64,000 nucleotides of DNA from Mycobacterium sp. Root265 (GTDB lineage: Bacteria > Actinomycetota > Actinomycetes > Mycobacteriales > Mycobacteriaceae). Position numbers and translations under genes: made by a program. The stretch spans positions 1,313 to 65,312 of the forward strand of contig NZ_LMJA01000012.1 of assembly GCF_001428895.1 (NCBI RefSeq). Direction: 5' to 3'. This document shows, one piece after another, positions 16,654-25,411 of the stretch; the first letter of the stretch is position 1, and every line of letters starts with the position of its first letter. The notes under the pieces are model-generated. The model made no database searches. It was not told where the DNA came from and worked only from the letters and a program-made list of their open reading frames with translations.

Positions 16654-18849
16654 TCAGTGCGCAATGGTCACCGGCGCCACCTGCACCGGCACTCCGGTCA
16701 GCCACGACATCCCGGCCAGGGCCTCGACATCGGCCGGGTCACTGGACATCAGCTGGTTGACATTGACACCGCCGGCCCGGTTGGCGATCCGCCAGCCACC
16801 GGTCCCCCGATGACCCCAACCGTGCGGAATCGCAATGGTTCCCGGCACGATATCGACGGTCAGCGCCACCGGCACAGCGATCTCGCCGAACGGTGAGCGC
16901 ACCGTCGCGGTGTCGCCGTCGGCGATGTTGCGGGCGGCGGCGTCATCGACATGCATGAGTGCCCGCTGGGTGCGCTCCCCGCGCATCAGCAGCGGCGCGT
17001 TGTGCATCCACGAGTTCTCCGAGCGGGGCTCGCGCATCCCGATCATCCGCATCGGAAATCCCGCGGGCCGCGCGCGCCGCGTCAGTGCGACGATCTCATC
17101 GCCGATATCGCGATGCGCCAACTCGACCTTGCCGTGCCGGTAGGCGACCACCTCGTCGAGCACGCCGGTCCGGATGTTCGGCGCCACCACCACGCCGTGC
17201 GGGTGTGCGGTGGCCAACCGGCGAAAGTTCAGTCCGTCGCGGCGCAGCCCGAACCGATCTCCCCCGTCGGCCATTCGGATCATCATGTCGACCACCGGAC
17301 GCGGGCTCAACCGTCGACCGCCGCGTCCGGCCATCCGCTGACCCACCCGCAGCGCGGCGAAAACCGGTGTGCGCAGCTGAATTCGTGAGATCAGGTCCAC
17401 GATGATGTCCCATTCGGTGCGACATTGCCCGGCCGGCGCGACGACCGCGTCGGTGGCCTGGCGGAACGGGGTGGCCTGGAACTGCTGGAACGTGACGGCG
17501 AAATCGTCGCGCTCGTACATCGTGGTGACCGGCAGGACGTAGTCGCAGTGCGCGTGGGTCTCGTTCACGTACAGGTCGAGGCCGACCATGAGGTCCAGGG
17601 ATTCCAGCGCATCCTCCAGTTCCGCACCGTTGGGCAACGACAGCACCGGGTTGCCGGCACCGACGAACATCGCCCGGATCTGCCGGCGTCCCGGGGTGGT
17701 GATCTCCTTGGCCATCAGCGCGGCGGGTTCGGCGCCGATGACCGTTCGCATACCGCCGATCCGGGTGCGTTTGGTGCGGTATGTGCGCCGCAAGGAGGCG
17801 CCCATCAGCTTCGAACCCCATTTCTGCCCGGGGATTCCCAGCGTGCTGAACACGCTGCCGCCTGGGCGGTCCAGGTTGCCCGCCACCAGATTCACCGCGT
17901 CGATCAGATAGGTGACCAGGGTGCCGTTGCGCCCCACGCAGGTGCCCAGACGCCCGTACACCGCCGCCCGGGGCGCCGCGGCGAGATCACGCGCCAACGC
18001 GCGCACCGCATCCGGCGTAACCCCGGTGTGCACCTGGGTGGCTTCCGGCGTGAACGACGCGACTTCGGCGTCCAGCCAGTCCAGCCCGCGGGACTGTGCC
18101 CGGCCGATCCCGCTGACCAGTCCCTCGGCGAAGAACACCTGCAGCACCGAGAGCAACAGGTAGGCATCACTGTCGGCGATGACGCCCAGCCACTCGAACT
18201 GCGCTGCGGTCTCACTGCGGCGCGGATCGATCACCACCACCCGGCCGCCCTTGCGCACGATGTCGTGCATGCGGTCCTTGATCCGCGGGGCGGTCAGAAA
18301 ACTGCCATGGGACACCACCGGATTCGCGCCCATCAGCACCAGCAGATCGGTGCGCATCAGATCCGGGATCGGCACCGTCATCGGGGAGCCGTAGAGGAAC
18401 TGGCTGGCCAGTAGCCGGCTGCTGGTGTCCTGCGAGGAGGAGGTGAAGAAGTGACTGTGCCGGCCCACCCCCTCGGCGAAGGCCATCGCCCCGAAGAGGT
18501 GGGCGTAGCTGAAGGCGGCCGGATTGCCCATGTACCAGCCGAACGCGCCGGAACCGTGCCTGCGGTGGATCGCGTCGCACCGCGCGGCGATATCGTCGAG
18601 TGCGGAGTCCCAGCTCACCGCTTCGAAGCCGTCGGGGGTGCGCTTGAGCGGGGTGGTGACCCGGTCCGGATCGTTGACCACTTCGGTGAACGCGATGCCC
18701 TTCTGGCACGCGAACCCCGCCGACAGCGGATGCTCCTTGTCCGGCCGCAGCGCGGTCAGGCGCCCGTCCTCGACAGTCGCGATCATCCCGCACAGCGGCT
18801 CGCAGATCCGGCAGAACGTCGGCTTGTGTTCGATGCTGGTAGCCATCAT
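16654..18849 (-). CDS. Molybdopterin-dependent oxidoreductase
   Basis: A 731-residue catalytic subunit of the DMSO reductase/formate dehydrogenase superfamily. An N-terminal [4Fe-4S] site uses Cys13, Cys16, Cys20 and Cys48, followed by the three bis-MGD binding domains and a C-terminal MopB-type barrel with HGWGHRGTGG. No twin-arginine signal is seen, so it is cytoplasmic. No cysteine occupies the expected molybdenum position (HFFTSSSQDTSSR), pointing to a serine or aspartate ligand. No electron-transfer subunit is adjacent. A hydroxylation or dehydrogenation role in the pathway is inferred from its shared operator region. ATG at 18849 or 18846. Confidence 0.86.
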   Translation of the reverse strand: MMATSIEHKPTFCRICEPLCGMIATVEDGRLTALRPDKEHPLSAGFACQKGIAFTEVVNDPDRVTTPLKRTPDGFEAVSWDSALDDIAARCDAIHRRHGSGAFGWYMGNPAAFSYAHLFGAMAFAEGVGRHSHFFTSSSQDTSSRLLASQFLYGSPMTVPIPDLMRTDLLVLMGANPVVSHGSFLTAPRIKDRMHDIVRKGGRVVVIDPRRSETAAQFEWLGVIADSDAYLLLSVLQVFFAEGLVSGIGRAQSRGLDWLDAEVASFTPEATQVHTGVTPDAVRALARDLAAAPRAAVYGRLGTCVGRNGTLVTYLIDAVNLVAGNLDRPGGSVFSTLGIPGQKWGSKLMGASLRRTYRTKRTRIGGMRTVIGAEPAALMAKEITTPGRRQIRAMFVGAGNPVLSLPNGAELEDALESLDLMVGLDLYVNETHAHCDYVLPVTTMYERDDFAVTFQQFQATPFRQATDAVVAPAGQCRTEWDIIVDLISRIQLRTPVFAALRVGQRMAGRGGRRLSPRPVVDMMIRMADGGDRFGLRRDGLNFRRLATAHPHGVVVAPNIRTGVLDEVVAYRHGKVELAHRDIGDEIVALTRRARPAGFPMRMIGMREPRSENSWMHNAPLLMRGERTQRALMHVDDAAARNIADGDTATVRSPFGEIAVPVALTVDIVPGTIAIPHGWGHRGTGGWRIANRAGGVNVNQLMSSDPADVEALAGMSWLTGVPVQVAPVTIAH

Positions 18850-18892
18850 TCACCGCACTTCCGTGGCGTCGGGGGCCGGCCACCAAGTACGC

Positions 18893-18911
18893 TACTGTAA
18901 GAATTACAGTT
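18893..18911. promoter_or_regulatory. TACTGTAA-type operator, copy 4
   Basis: TACTGTAAGAATTACAGTT matches at 15 of 16 positions. It sits in the divergent promoter between the molybdopterin oxidoreductase and the DUF35/Ltp/amidohydrolase operon. Confidence 0.75.
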
Positions 18912-18947
18912 GGCATGTGGAGTTCGCAGTTTCTCAAGGAGAACGAG

Positions 18948-19370
18948 ATGCAGAAGGCGCTGGCGACCGAGATTTCGACGTGGCCCGACGCCGAGCCCGC
19001 CTTGATCGGTAGCCGCTGCGGGTCCTGTCGCGCGACGACGTTCCCGGTGCAGCGGCGCTGCCCCGGCTGCAGCAGTGCCGCGATGAGCCCTGAGCACCTG
19101 CCCCGGCGCGGCACCCTGGTCGCCTGGACCACCCAGGGCTTTGCGCCCGGTCCGCCCTATAAGGGACCCACCGGCAAGGACTTCGTGCCGTTCGGCGTCG
19201 GGCTGGTCCAGCTCGGGGATGTCCTCCGGGTCGAAGGGCGGCTCACCGAAAACGACCCGGCCAAGCTGACATTCGGCATGGAGGTCGAACTGACCATGAT
19301 TCCGTTCGCCACCGACGCCGAAGGTGACGAGTTGATCACTTTCGCCTTCGCACCTGTTGAGGGAGCCTGA
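18948..19370 (+). CDS. DUF35 OB-fold zinc-ribbon partner protein
   Basis: A 140-residue protein with a rubredoxin-like zinc ribbon (Cys24, Cys27, Cys38, Cys41) and a C-terminal OB fold. In steroid catabolism, DUF35 proteins form complexes with thiolase-fold Ltp2 or hydratase partners, and the gene immediately downstream is such a partner (TGATG overlap). ATG at 18948 was chosen for the AAGGAGAA upstream; an earlier start at 18915 lies close to the operator. Function as an acyl-CoA-binding subunit is by family analogy. Confidence 0.85.
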   Translation: MQKALATEISTWPDAEPALIGSRCGSCRATTFPVQRRCPGCSSAAMSPEHLPRRGTLVAWTTQGFAPGPPYKGPTGKDFVPFGVGLVQLGDVLRVEGRLTENDPAKLTFGMEVELTMIPFATDAEGDELITFAFAPVEGA

Positions 19371-20515
19371 TGTACGACGTAGCGATCATCGGTGTCGGCC
19401 TGCACCCGTTCGGCCGCTTCGAAGGCAAATCGGCTCTTGCGATGGGCGTGGACGCCATCTTCGCCGCCGTCGATGACGCCGGGGTCGATTGGAAGGACAT
19501 CGGTGCCGCCACCGGCGGCAGTTGGACGGTCGCCAACCCCGATGCCATCGTGGGCATGGTCGGGCTCTCCGGCATCCCGTTCACCAACGTCTTCAACGCC
19601 TGCGCGACCGCGGCCAGCGCGGCCAAGGTGTGCGCGGACGGTATCCGTCTCGGCGACTACGACATCGGGATCGCCGTCGGACTGGACAAGCACCCCCGCG
19701 GCGCCTTCACCGAGGATCCGGGTCTGGTCGGCATGCCGGCCTGGTACGCCGAGAACGGCCAGTACCTGACCACCCAGTTCTTCGGCATGAAGGCCAACCG
19801 GTACCTGCACGACCACAACATCTCGGCACGCACCCTGGCCAAGGTCGCCAACAAGAATCTGCGCAACGGCGCCCTGAACCCGAATGCCTTCCGGCGCAAA
19901 CCCATCGCCGAGGACGACATCCTCAACTCGACGATGCTGAACTACCCGCTGACCCAGTACATGTTCTGCGCCCCCGATGAAGGCGCGGCGGCGGTGGTGA
20001 TGTGCCGGGCCGATCTGGCCCACAAGTACACCGACAAGCCGGTGTATCTGCGGGCCGTCGAGATCCGCACCCGCAGCTACGGGGCCTACGAGGTGAACAC
20101 CACCTGCGCCCCCGTCGTCGAGGACGTCGCCCCCACGGTGTACGCCGCACGTACCGCGTTCGAAAAGGCCGGTGTCGCACCCGAAGACGTCGACGTGGTG
20201 CAACTGCAGGACACCGATGCCGGTGCCGAGATCATCCACATGGCCGAATGCGGATTCTGCGCTCATGGCGACCAGGAGAAGCTGCTGGCCGACGGCGCCA
20301 CCGAGATCGGCGGCTCACTGCCGGTGAACACCGACGGCGGGCTGATCGCCAACGGTGAGCCGATCGGCGCGTCCGGGCTGCGCCAGATCCACGAGCTGGT
20401 GCGCCAGCTGCGCGGCGAGGCCGGCGATCGCCAGGTTCCCGGCGAGCCCAAGGTCGGTTTCGCCCAGCTGTACGGCGCGCCCGGCACCGCGGGCGCCACC
20501 GTCCTGACCCTCTGA
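19370..20515 (+). CDS. Thiolase-fold lipid-transfer protein (Ltp2-like)
   Basis: A 381-residue thiolase-superfamily protein of the SCP-x/lipid-transfer group. A cysteine is kept in NVFNACATAAS (Cys78), but the thiolase GHP motif is GEPIGASG (Glu330 for His) and the C-terminal CxGGG loop is YGAPGTAGA. It is therefore unlikely to be a normal thiolase. Together with the overlapping DUF35 gene it resembles the Ltp2-type retro-aldolases that release propionyl-CoA from steroid side chains. Aldol cleavage of a branched hydroxyacyl-CoA is the preferred, inferred role. Confidence 0.82.
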   Translation: MYDVAIIGVGLHPFGRFEGKSALAMGVDAIFAAVDDAGVDWKDIGAATGGSWTVANPDAIVGMVGLSGIPFTNVFNACATAASAAKVCADGIRLGDYDIGIAVGLDKHPRGAFTEDPGLVGMPAWYAENGQYLTTQFFGMKANRYLHDHNISARTLAKVANKNLRNGALNPNAFRRKPIAEDDILNSTMLNYPLTQYMFCAPDEGAAAVVMCRADLAHKYTDKPVYLRAVEIRTRSYGAYEVNTTCAPVVEDVAPTVYAARTAFEKAGVAPEDVDVVQLQDTDAGAEIIHMAECGFCAHGDQEKLLADGATEIGGSLPVNTDGGLIANGEPIGASGLRQIHELVRQLRGEAGDRQVPGEPKVGFAQLYGAPGTAGATVLTL

Positions 20516-20523
20516 CATTCACC

Positions 20524-20582
20524 GCGAGCAGACGTGAATGGTCCGAAATCATGCCATTTGAGCGCCATTTGCGTCTGCTCGC
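20524..20582. repeat. Intergenic long inverted repeat
   Basis: Arms GCGAGCAGACG (20524-20534) and CGTCTGCTCGC (20572-20582) are perfect complements with an intervening 37 bp that itself contains AATGG...CCATT. It lies between the Ltp gene and the amidohydrolase. It could be an mRNA processing or attenuation structure, or a copy of a dispersed intergenic repeat. There is no T-tract, so it is not a classical terminator. Confidence 0.6.
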
Positions 20583-20601
20583 CGGATAGGGAGACATCAC
20601 C

Positions 20602-21834
20602 ATGACCGAACAGTTCCGGGACGCACCGATCTTCGACGCCGACCAGCACATGTACGAGACCGCCGATGCCCTGGTCAAGTTCCTGCCCGAGAAGTACAGC
20701 CGCGCTGTGCAATACGCCCAGTTCGGCAGGCAGACCAGGATCGTGATCAACAACCGGGTCACCGATTTCATCCCGAATCCGACGTTCGAGCGGGTTGCTG
20801 CGCCGGGGGCACATGAGAAGTTCTTCGCCGGCGAGAACACCGAGGGCCTGACACTGCGCGAGATGCAGGGCAAGGCCATCGAGGCACCCGAGGCCACCCG
20901 CAACCCCGAGGCGCGCGTCGCGGAATTGGACCGCCAGGGCGTCACCGAGGCGCTGAACTACCCGACCCTGGGCAGCCTGGTGGAGCATTCCAGCGCCGAC
21001 GATCCCGCGCTGACGCTGGCCATCGTGCACGCACTCAACGAGTGGATTCTCGAGCACTGGTCCTTCAATTACCGCAACCGGGTGTTCACCACCCCGATCA
21101 TCAACCTGTCCGAGGTGGACGCCGCCCAGCGGGAGTTGGCCTGGCTGCTGGAGAACGGCGCCAGGGTGGCCCTGATCAAGCCGGGCCCGGTGAACGGTCT
21201 GCACGGTTGGCGCTCCCCCGCGCTTCCGGAGTTCGACCCGTTCTGGCGCGACGTGGAGGCCGCCGGTCTGCCGATCGTGCTGCACGCCAGCTACCCGCCG
21301 CTGGACGATTACGTCGGCAAGTGGGAACCGCCGTACACCCAGAACTTCATGACGCAGAGCGCCTTCCGCTGGATGGTGCTGGGGCACCGCGAGATCGCCG
21401 ACATGATCACCGCGCTGATCTGCCACGGCACCTTCACCCGGTTCCCGAAGCTGCGGGTCGCGAGCGTCGAGAACGGCAGCGGCTGGATCTACCCGCTGTT
21501 CCACGATTTCGAGGATCTGCAGAAGAAGATGCCGCAGAACTTCCCCGAGCATCCGCACGACGTGTTCCGCCGCAACATCTGGGTCAGCCCGTTCTGGGAG
21601 GGCTGTGTCTCCGATGTGGTCAACACCGTCGGCTGGGACAAGGTGCTCTTCGGGTCGGACTATCCGCATCCCGAGGGGCTCACCGAGCCGAAGGGGTTCT
21701 GGAAGTACGCCGAGGGCATGGACGTCCGGCGCACCTACGATTTCATGGGCGACAACGCCCGCCGGTTCATGGGCCTGCCCCTCGCCAACCCGGACCCCGA
21801 GGCCGTCAAACCGCCGGTGATGGCCCGCGCCTGA
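20602..21834 (+). CDS. Amidohydrolase_2 family metal-dependent hydrolase
   Basis: A 410-residue TIM-barrel amidohydrolase of the ACMSD/Amidohydrolase_2 family. The N-terminal metal motif is the DADQH variant of DxH. A histidine in VLHASYP, ASVENGSGW and the aspartate of FGSDYPHPEG fit the active site. The family includes decarboxylases and ring-cleavage hydrolases. It is similar in plan to the protein at 27876 (shared FIPNPTF, ENGS and LFGSD blocks). It is third in the DUF35/Ltp operon after an 86-bp gap with a hairpin. The reaction is unknown. Confidence 0.87.
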   Translation: MTEQFRDAPIFDADQHMYETADALVKFLPEKYSRAVQYAQFGRQTRIVINNRVTDFIPNPTFERVAAPGAHEKFFAGENTEGLTLREMQGKAIEAPEATRNPEARVAELDRQGVTEALNYPTLGSLVEHSSADDPALTLAIVHALNEWILEHWSFNYRNRVFTTPIINLSEVDAAQRELAWLLENGARVALIKPGPVNGLHGWRSPALPEFDPFWRDVEAAGLPIVLHASYPPLDDYVGKWEPPYTQNFMTQSAFRWMVLGHREIADMITALICHGTFTRFPKLRVASVENGSGWIYPLFHDFEDLQKKMPQNFPEHPHDVFRRNIWVSPFWEGCVSDVVNTVGWDKVLFGSDYPHPEGLTEPKGFWKYAEGMDVRRTYDFMGDNARRFMGLPLANPDPEAVKPPVMARA

Positions 21835-21847
21835 TCACAGCGCGTGC

Positions 21848-22768
21848 TCAGCTGGTCGGTTCGAAGGTGATGTTGGCCACCGCGTCACGGATGAGCCCGA
21901 CCATGGCGTTGATCAGGTCACTCGACTGCCTACTGCGGGTGTAGCTGCGCATCACGATCCTGCGCATCCCGAGGCCCGGCACGTCCAGCCAGTCCACCCC
22001 GTCCTGGGGCAGGCCCTGCAACGCCAGCATCGGGATCAGCGCCATGCCCTCGCCCGCCGCCACCAGCGCCAGTCCGGTCTGGGTGTTGAAATAGCGGTGG
22101 GCGGTGGGTTGATCCATGCCGGTGGCCCGGCGCAGGCGTGCAATGGCGCGCGTGCTGGCCGCCGAGGTCCCGACCCCGAGCCAGGGCAGATTGAGCTTGC
22201 TGATCTCGGTGACGTCCGGGGCCAGGGTGCCCGCGGGCACCACCAGCTTCCAGGGATCATCGAGCAGGGGCACCTCGGTCATGCCCACCGGCAGTCGCCG
22301 GGGCGTGTCCTCGGCGTCCAATTCCACGATGGCAGCGTCCAACTCGTCGGACTTCATGGAGCGCATCAGCTCGTCTTCCTCGTCCTCGACGAGTTCGATG
22401 CGCACATCGGGTTGGACGCGACGCCACTCCGGCAGCGCCGGGGCGATGACTGCGCTCAGAAAACTCTGGAACCCACCGATGCGCATGGTGCCGTGAACCT
22501 CGGCATCACCGCGCGCCAGCCTGGCCTCGGCGGCCGCCAGCGTCTGCTCGATCTGCTGACCGGCCTCGGCCAGCGCCCAGCCCTCCGGCGTGAGGGCCGA
22601 TCCCTGGGTGGTGCGCGTCATCAGCACCCGGCCGGTTTCGCGTTCCAGCCGGGAGATCTGCTGGGACACCGCCGACGGCGTCAGGCGCAGTTCGTCCGCC
22701 GCGGCGAGGACGCCGCCTGCACGCGCCACGGCCAGCAGATAGCGCAGCCGGCGCGGGTCCAGATCCAT
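21848..22768 (-). CDS. LysR-family transcriptional regulator
   Basis: A 306-residue LysR regulator. The N-terminal winged helix-turn-helix (LRYLLAVARAGGVLAAADELRLTPSAVSQQISRLERE, about 8-45) is followed by a periplasmic-binding-protein-like effector domain. It converges with the amidohydrolase and diverges from a small membrane-protein gene; a dyad lies 3 bp before its ATG. It may act only on that neighbour and on itself. The effector is unknown. Confidence 0.88.
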   Translation of the reverse strand: MDLDPRRLRYLLAVARAGGVLAAADELRLTPSAVSQQISRLERETGRVLMTRTTQGSALTPEGWALAEAGQQIEQTLAAAEARLARGDAEVHGTMRIGGFQSFLSAVIAPALPEWRRVQPDVRIELVEDEEDELMRSMKSDELDAAIVELDAEDTPRRLPVGMTEVPLLDDPWKLVVPAGTLAPDVTEISKLNLPWLGVGTSAASTRAIARLRRATGMDQPTAHRYFNTQTGLALVAAGEGMALIPMLALQGLPQDGVDWLDVPGLGMRRIVMRSYTRSRQSSDLINAMVGLIRDAVANITFEPTS

Positions 22769-22770
22769 TA

Positions 22771-22798
22771 AGAAATGCTACATCGGATGTGCATTTCT
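22771..22798. promoter_or_regulatory. LysR-type dyad
   Basis: AGAAATGC (22771-22778) and GCATTTCT (22791-22798) are perfect inverted arms. The inner ACAT/ATGT extends the symmetry. It starts 3 bp upstream of the lysR ATG and faces the membrane-protein gene, fitting an autoregulated divergent promoter. Confidence 0.55.
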
Positions 22799-22868
22799 AT
22801 TCAATTGTGTTTAACGCAGCCGACCTCGATACTTTCCGGTGAAAGCAGCGAGATCGAAGGCGGAGCAC

Positions 22869-23147
22869 ATGATTGCGGCAACTCTGGGGTGGGTCGGGAC
22901 GGCAGGCACGCTGGTGGCGTACTTGTCCCTGAGTCGCGGCTGGTTGTCCAACGCCTCCCGGCGCTACGCCGCGCTGAACATCGTCGGCGGCGTGCTCGGC
23001 GGCACCGCGAGTGCGCTGTACGGCGCGTGGCCCAGCGCCGCATCGAACTATGCCTGGGCAGCCATCGGCGCCATGAGCGTCGCCGCCCTGTACCGGGACG
23101 GGGCCGCACGCACCCGGTTGCCGGCCGAGGCGTGTGCGGCGTCCTGA
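22869..23147 (+). CDS. Small CBU_0592-like membrane protein
   Basis: A 92-residue protein with about three hydrophobic segments (IAATLGWVGTAGTLVAYLSL, NIVGGVLGGTASALYGAW, WAAIGAMSVAALY). The plan matches the CBU_0592-type small membrane proteins of unknown function. ATG at 22869 is preceded by GGAG; an earlier ATG adds ten charged residues. It is divergent from lysR. A transport role is possible but unsupported. Confidence 0.65.
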   Translation: MIAATLGWVGTAGTLVAYLSLSRGWLSNASRRYAALNIVGGVLGGTASALYGAWPSAASNYAWAAIGAMSVAALYRDGAARTRLPAEACAAS

Positions 23148-23154
23148 CCTCGCG

Positions 23155-24333
23155 TCAGGACGCTCTCTTCGCTGCGGGCGGCGAGTAGTTGGGCTTGCCC
23201 AATCCGAGGACATGCTGGGCGATCATGTTGCGGAACACCTCGAGGGTCCCGCCGTAGATCCCCACCAGCGGGGCAAAGCGATACACGTACTCGCTGCGGT
23301 CGTCGCAGCCGCCGTCGGCGCCGATCGGCAGCGCGGCCACCGATCCGGCGACGTCCATCAGGTCGGGTGCAACATCACGCATGGTCTGCGCCAGCGCTAC
23401 ACGACCGAAGATGCTCGGCGCGGACAGCGATGCCTCGATACGGGCGATGCTGCGGCCCAGGCGGTATCCGACCGAGGCGTCATCGATGGCGCCCGAGCGC
23501 TGCACCACGGCGGCGACGTTGTCGGCGGCCTCGACCATGAAGCCGGCCTGATGCGCCATGATCGCCACATCGGCCAGGCCGTCATCGGCGGCCGCGACCG
23601 CACCGTGCTCGGCGTCCAGCGGTTCGCGCACCACGGTCCAGCCGCCGTTGACCTCACCGAGGCGGTACTTGTCGTCGACGCGGACATCGGAGTAGTAGAC
23701 GATGTTCGTGCGGTCCCCGTCCACGGTGCGGATGCCCTGGATCTCGACGCCGGGAAGATCCAGCGGTACGAGGAACATGGTGAGGCTCTTGTGCTTCGGC
23801 GCGTCCGGGTCGGTGTTGGTGATCAGGAAGGTGTACGTGCAGTTGTGCGCCCCGGTGGTGAACATCTTGGAGCCGTTGATGATCCATTGGTCACCGTCGC
23901 GCACGGCGCGGGTCTTGCAGGTGGCGACATCGGAGCCGCCCTCGGGTTCGGTGTAACCCAGGCACAGCCGCACCGTCCCGTCGAAGACACCGGCCAGCAC
24001 CTCGTCACGGATCTCGTCGGGCGCGAACTTGGCCACCGAGCGCGCCACCATCGACGTGGTACCCCAGGTCACCCAGGGCACCTCGGCGCGGCGCTTCTCC
24101 AGTTCCCAGATGCGCCGCCGCACCCGGCTGAACCCGCCGTCGGCCTCGGTCTTCCATTCTTTCTCCAGGTACCCGGCGGCCCCGAGCGCCAGGTGCACGC
24201 CCTCGTCGAAGTTGTCACCGGTCTCGCGGTCGCGGCGGATCACATCCTCGGTCACCACGCCCGCCAGGAACTCACGGACCTCGGCCTGAAACGCCTTGTC
24301 CTCCGCGGACAGTTCTACTGCTGAGAAGTCCAT
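23155..24333 (-). CDS. Acyl-CoA dehydrogenase, larger subunit of a pair
   Basis: A 392-residue FAD acyl-CoA dehydrogenase. Flavin/substrate motifs LGYTEPEGGSD (about 125-135) and KMFTTGAHN are present. The classical YEGT glutamate is glycine (IYGGTLEVFRNM), so the base is probably Glu242 (LDAEH), as in mycobacterial heterotetrameric ACADs. The neighbouring upstream ACAD at 24348 lies 14 bp away and would be the partner of an alpha2-beta2 enzyme. Start ATG 24333; the open frame further upstream is inside the neighbour. Last gene of a six-gene operon. Confidence 0.89.
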   Translation of the reverse strand: MDFSAVELSAEDKAFQAEVREFLAGVVTEDVIRRDRETGDNFDEGVHLALGAAGYLEKEWKTEADGGFSRVRRRIWELEKRRAEVPWVTWGTTSMVARSVAKFAPDEIRDEVLAGVFDGTVRLCLGYTEPEGGSDVATCKTRAVRDGDQWIINGSKMFTTGAHNCTYTFLITNTDPDAPKHKSLTMFLVPLDLPGVEIQGIRTVDGDRTNIVYYSDVRVDDKYRLGEVNGGWTVVREPLDAEHGAVAAADDGLADVAIMAHQAGFMVEAADNVAAVVQRSGAIDDASVGYRLGRSIARIEASLSAPSIFGRVALAQTMRDVAPDLMDVAGSVAALPIGADGGCDDRSEYVYRFAPLVGIYGGTLEVFRNMIAQHVLGLGKPNYSPPAAKRAS

Positions 24334-24347
24334 CGCTGTGCTGCTCC

Positions 24348-25409
24348 TTAGACCTGGGCCGACTGGCTCTCGCGCGCGGTGACGATCCGCGCGATGTGTA
24401 CTGCGGTGGCGCCCGGGTCTCCGCCGGCGAGCGCCCAGCCGCGGGCCCGGACCAGGTAGGCGGTGGCGGCGGCCTCGGCCGACACCCCGAGCCCGCCCTG
24501 GACATGCACGGCGACGGTGGCGGCCTTGGCGGCCTCCTCGGACATGAACACGAATGCCGACGGCGCGAGTTCGGGTCGTTCCTGTGGTTCGTTGTCCAGG
24601 AACCATGCCGCGCGCCGGGCCAGGCCGCGCCCGCTCTGGACGGTGATGGCGATATTGGCCAACGGGTGCGAGATGCCCTGCAAGGTGCCGATCGGCACGC
24701 CGAGGGTGTAGCGGGATTTGGCGAACTCGGCGGCGATGGTCATGGTTTCCTCGACGAGGCCAACCAGCGCGGCCGCCGTGAGCAGTCGCCACTCATCCAG
24801 TGCCCGTTGGTATTCGGCCAGGGCCTCGGCGCCACTGCCGAGCACGACGCGGTCGTCGGCGGCGGCCGGGTCCACCCAGGCCATCGGCAGTTTGCCGATG
24901 TTGTCGACCTTGGCCGGCGGGCTGGAGTAGCCGAGCTTCACGATGTCCTCACCGTCGCGGACGACGATGTGCCCGGCGATCGACCCGGCGGGGATCAGCC
25001 GCGCGCCGCTGGGCGCCACCTGTTGTGGGTCCAGCGCGACCAGGGTGGTGCCCGCCACGATGCCGTCGGCGTCATCACCGGTCAGCGCACCCAGGCGCGC
25101 CAGCAGCCGAGCGGCGACCACGTGGTCGATCCACGGGACCGGGGCCAGGTAGCGCCCGATCTCTTCGGCGACCAGCGTCAGGTCGACCAGGGTCGCCCCG
25201 TCACCGCCGACCGACTCGGGCAGGCCCATGGTCGTTGCGCCCATGCTGCACAACCGTTCCCACAGGCTCTTGTCGAATCCGCTTGCCTCGGCGGCGCGCA
25301 CGGTCTCGATATCGGAGTGCGTCTTGAAGAACTGTTTGTATGCGGCCTGCAGGTCCTTGTGGTCCTCGGTCAGGCTGTAGTCCAGCCTGCGCAATTCGTA
25401 GCGGTCCAT
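24348..25409 (-). CDS. Acyl-CoA dehydrogenase, smaller subunit of a pair
   Basis: A 353-residue ACAD-fold protein (start ATG 25409, two bases after the upstream amidohydrolase stop). N-terminal helices, a shortened middle domain and the C-terminal HVQGGLGVSAEA helix fit the beta subunits of mycobacterial alpha2-beta2 ACADs, which bind FAD at the interface but lack the catalytic base. It should act only with the product of the 23155 gene on CoA esters of bulky substrates. Confidence 0.86.
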   Translation of the reverse strand: MDRYELRRLDYSLTEDHKDLQAAYKQFFKTHSDIETVRAAEASGFDKSLWERLCSMGATTMGLPESVGGDGATLVDLTLVAEEIGRYLAPVPWIDHVVAARLLARLGALTGDDADGIVAGTTLVALDPQQVAPSGARLIPAGSIAGHIVVRDGEDIVKLGYSSPPAKVDNIGKLPMAWVDPAAADDRVVLGSGAEALAEYQRALDEWRLLTAAALVGLVEETMTIAAEFAKSRYTLGVPIGTLQGISHPLANIAITVQSGRGLARRAAWFLDNEPQERPELAPSAFVFMSEEAAKAATVAVHVQGGLGVSAEAAATAYLVRARGWALAGGDPGATAVHIARIVTARESQSAQV

Positions 25410-25411
25410 CG

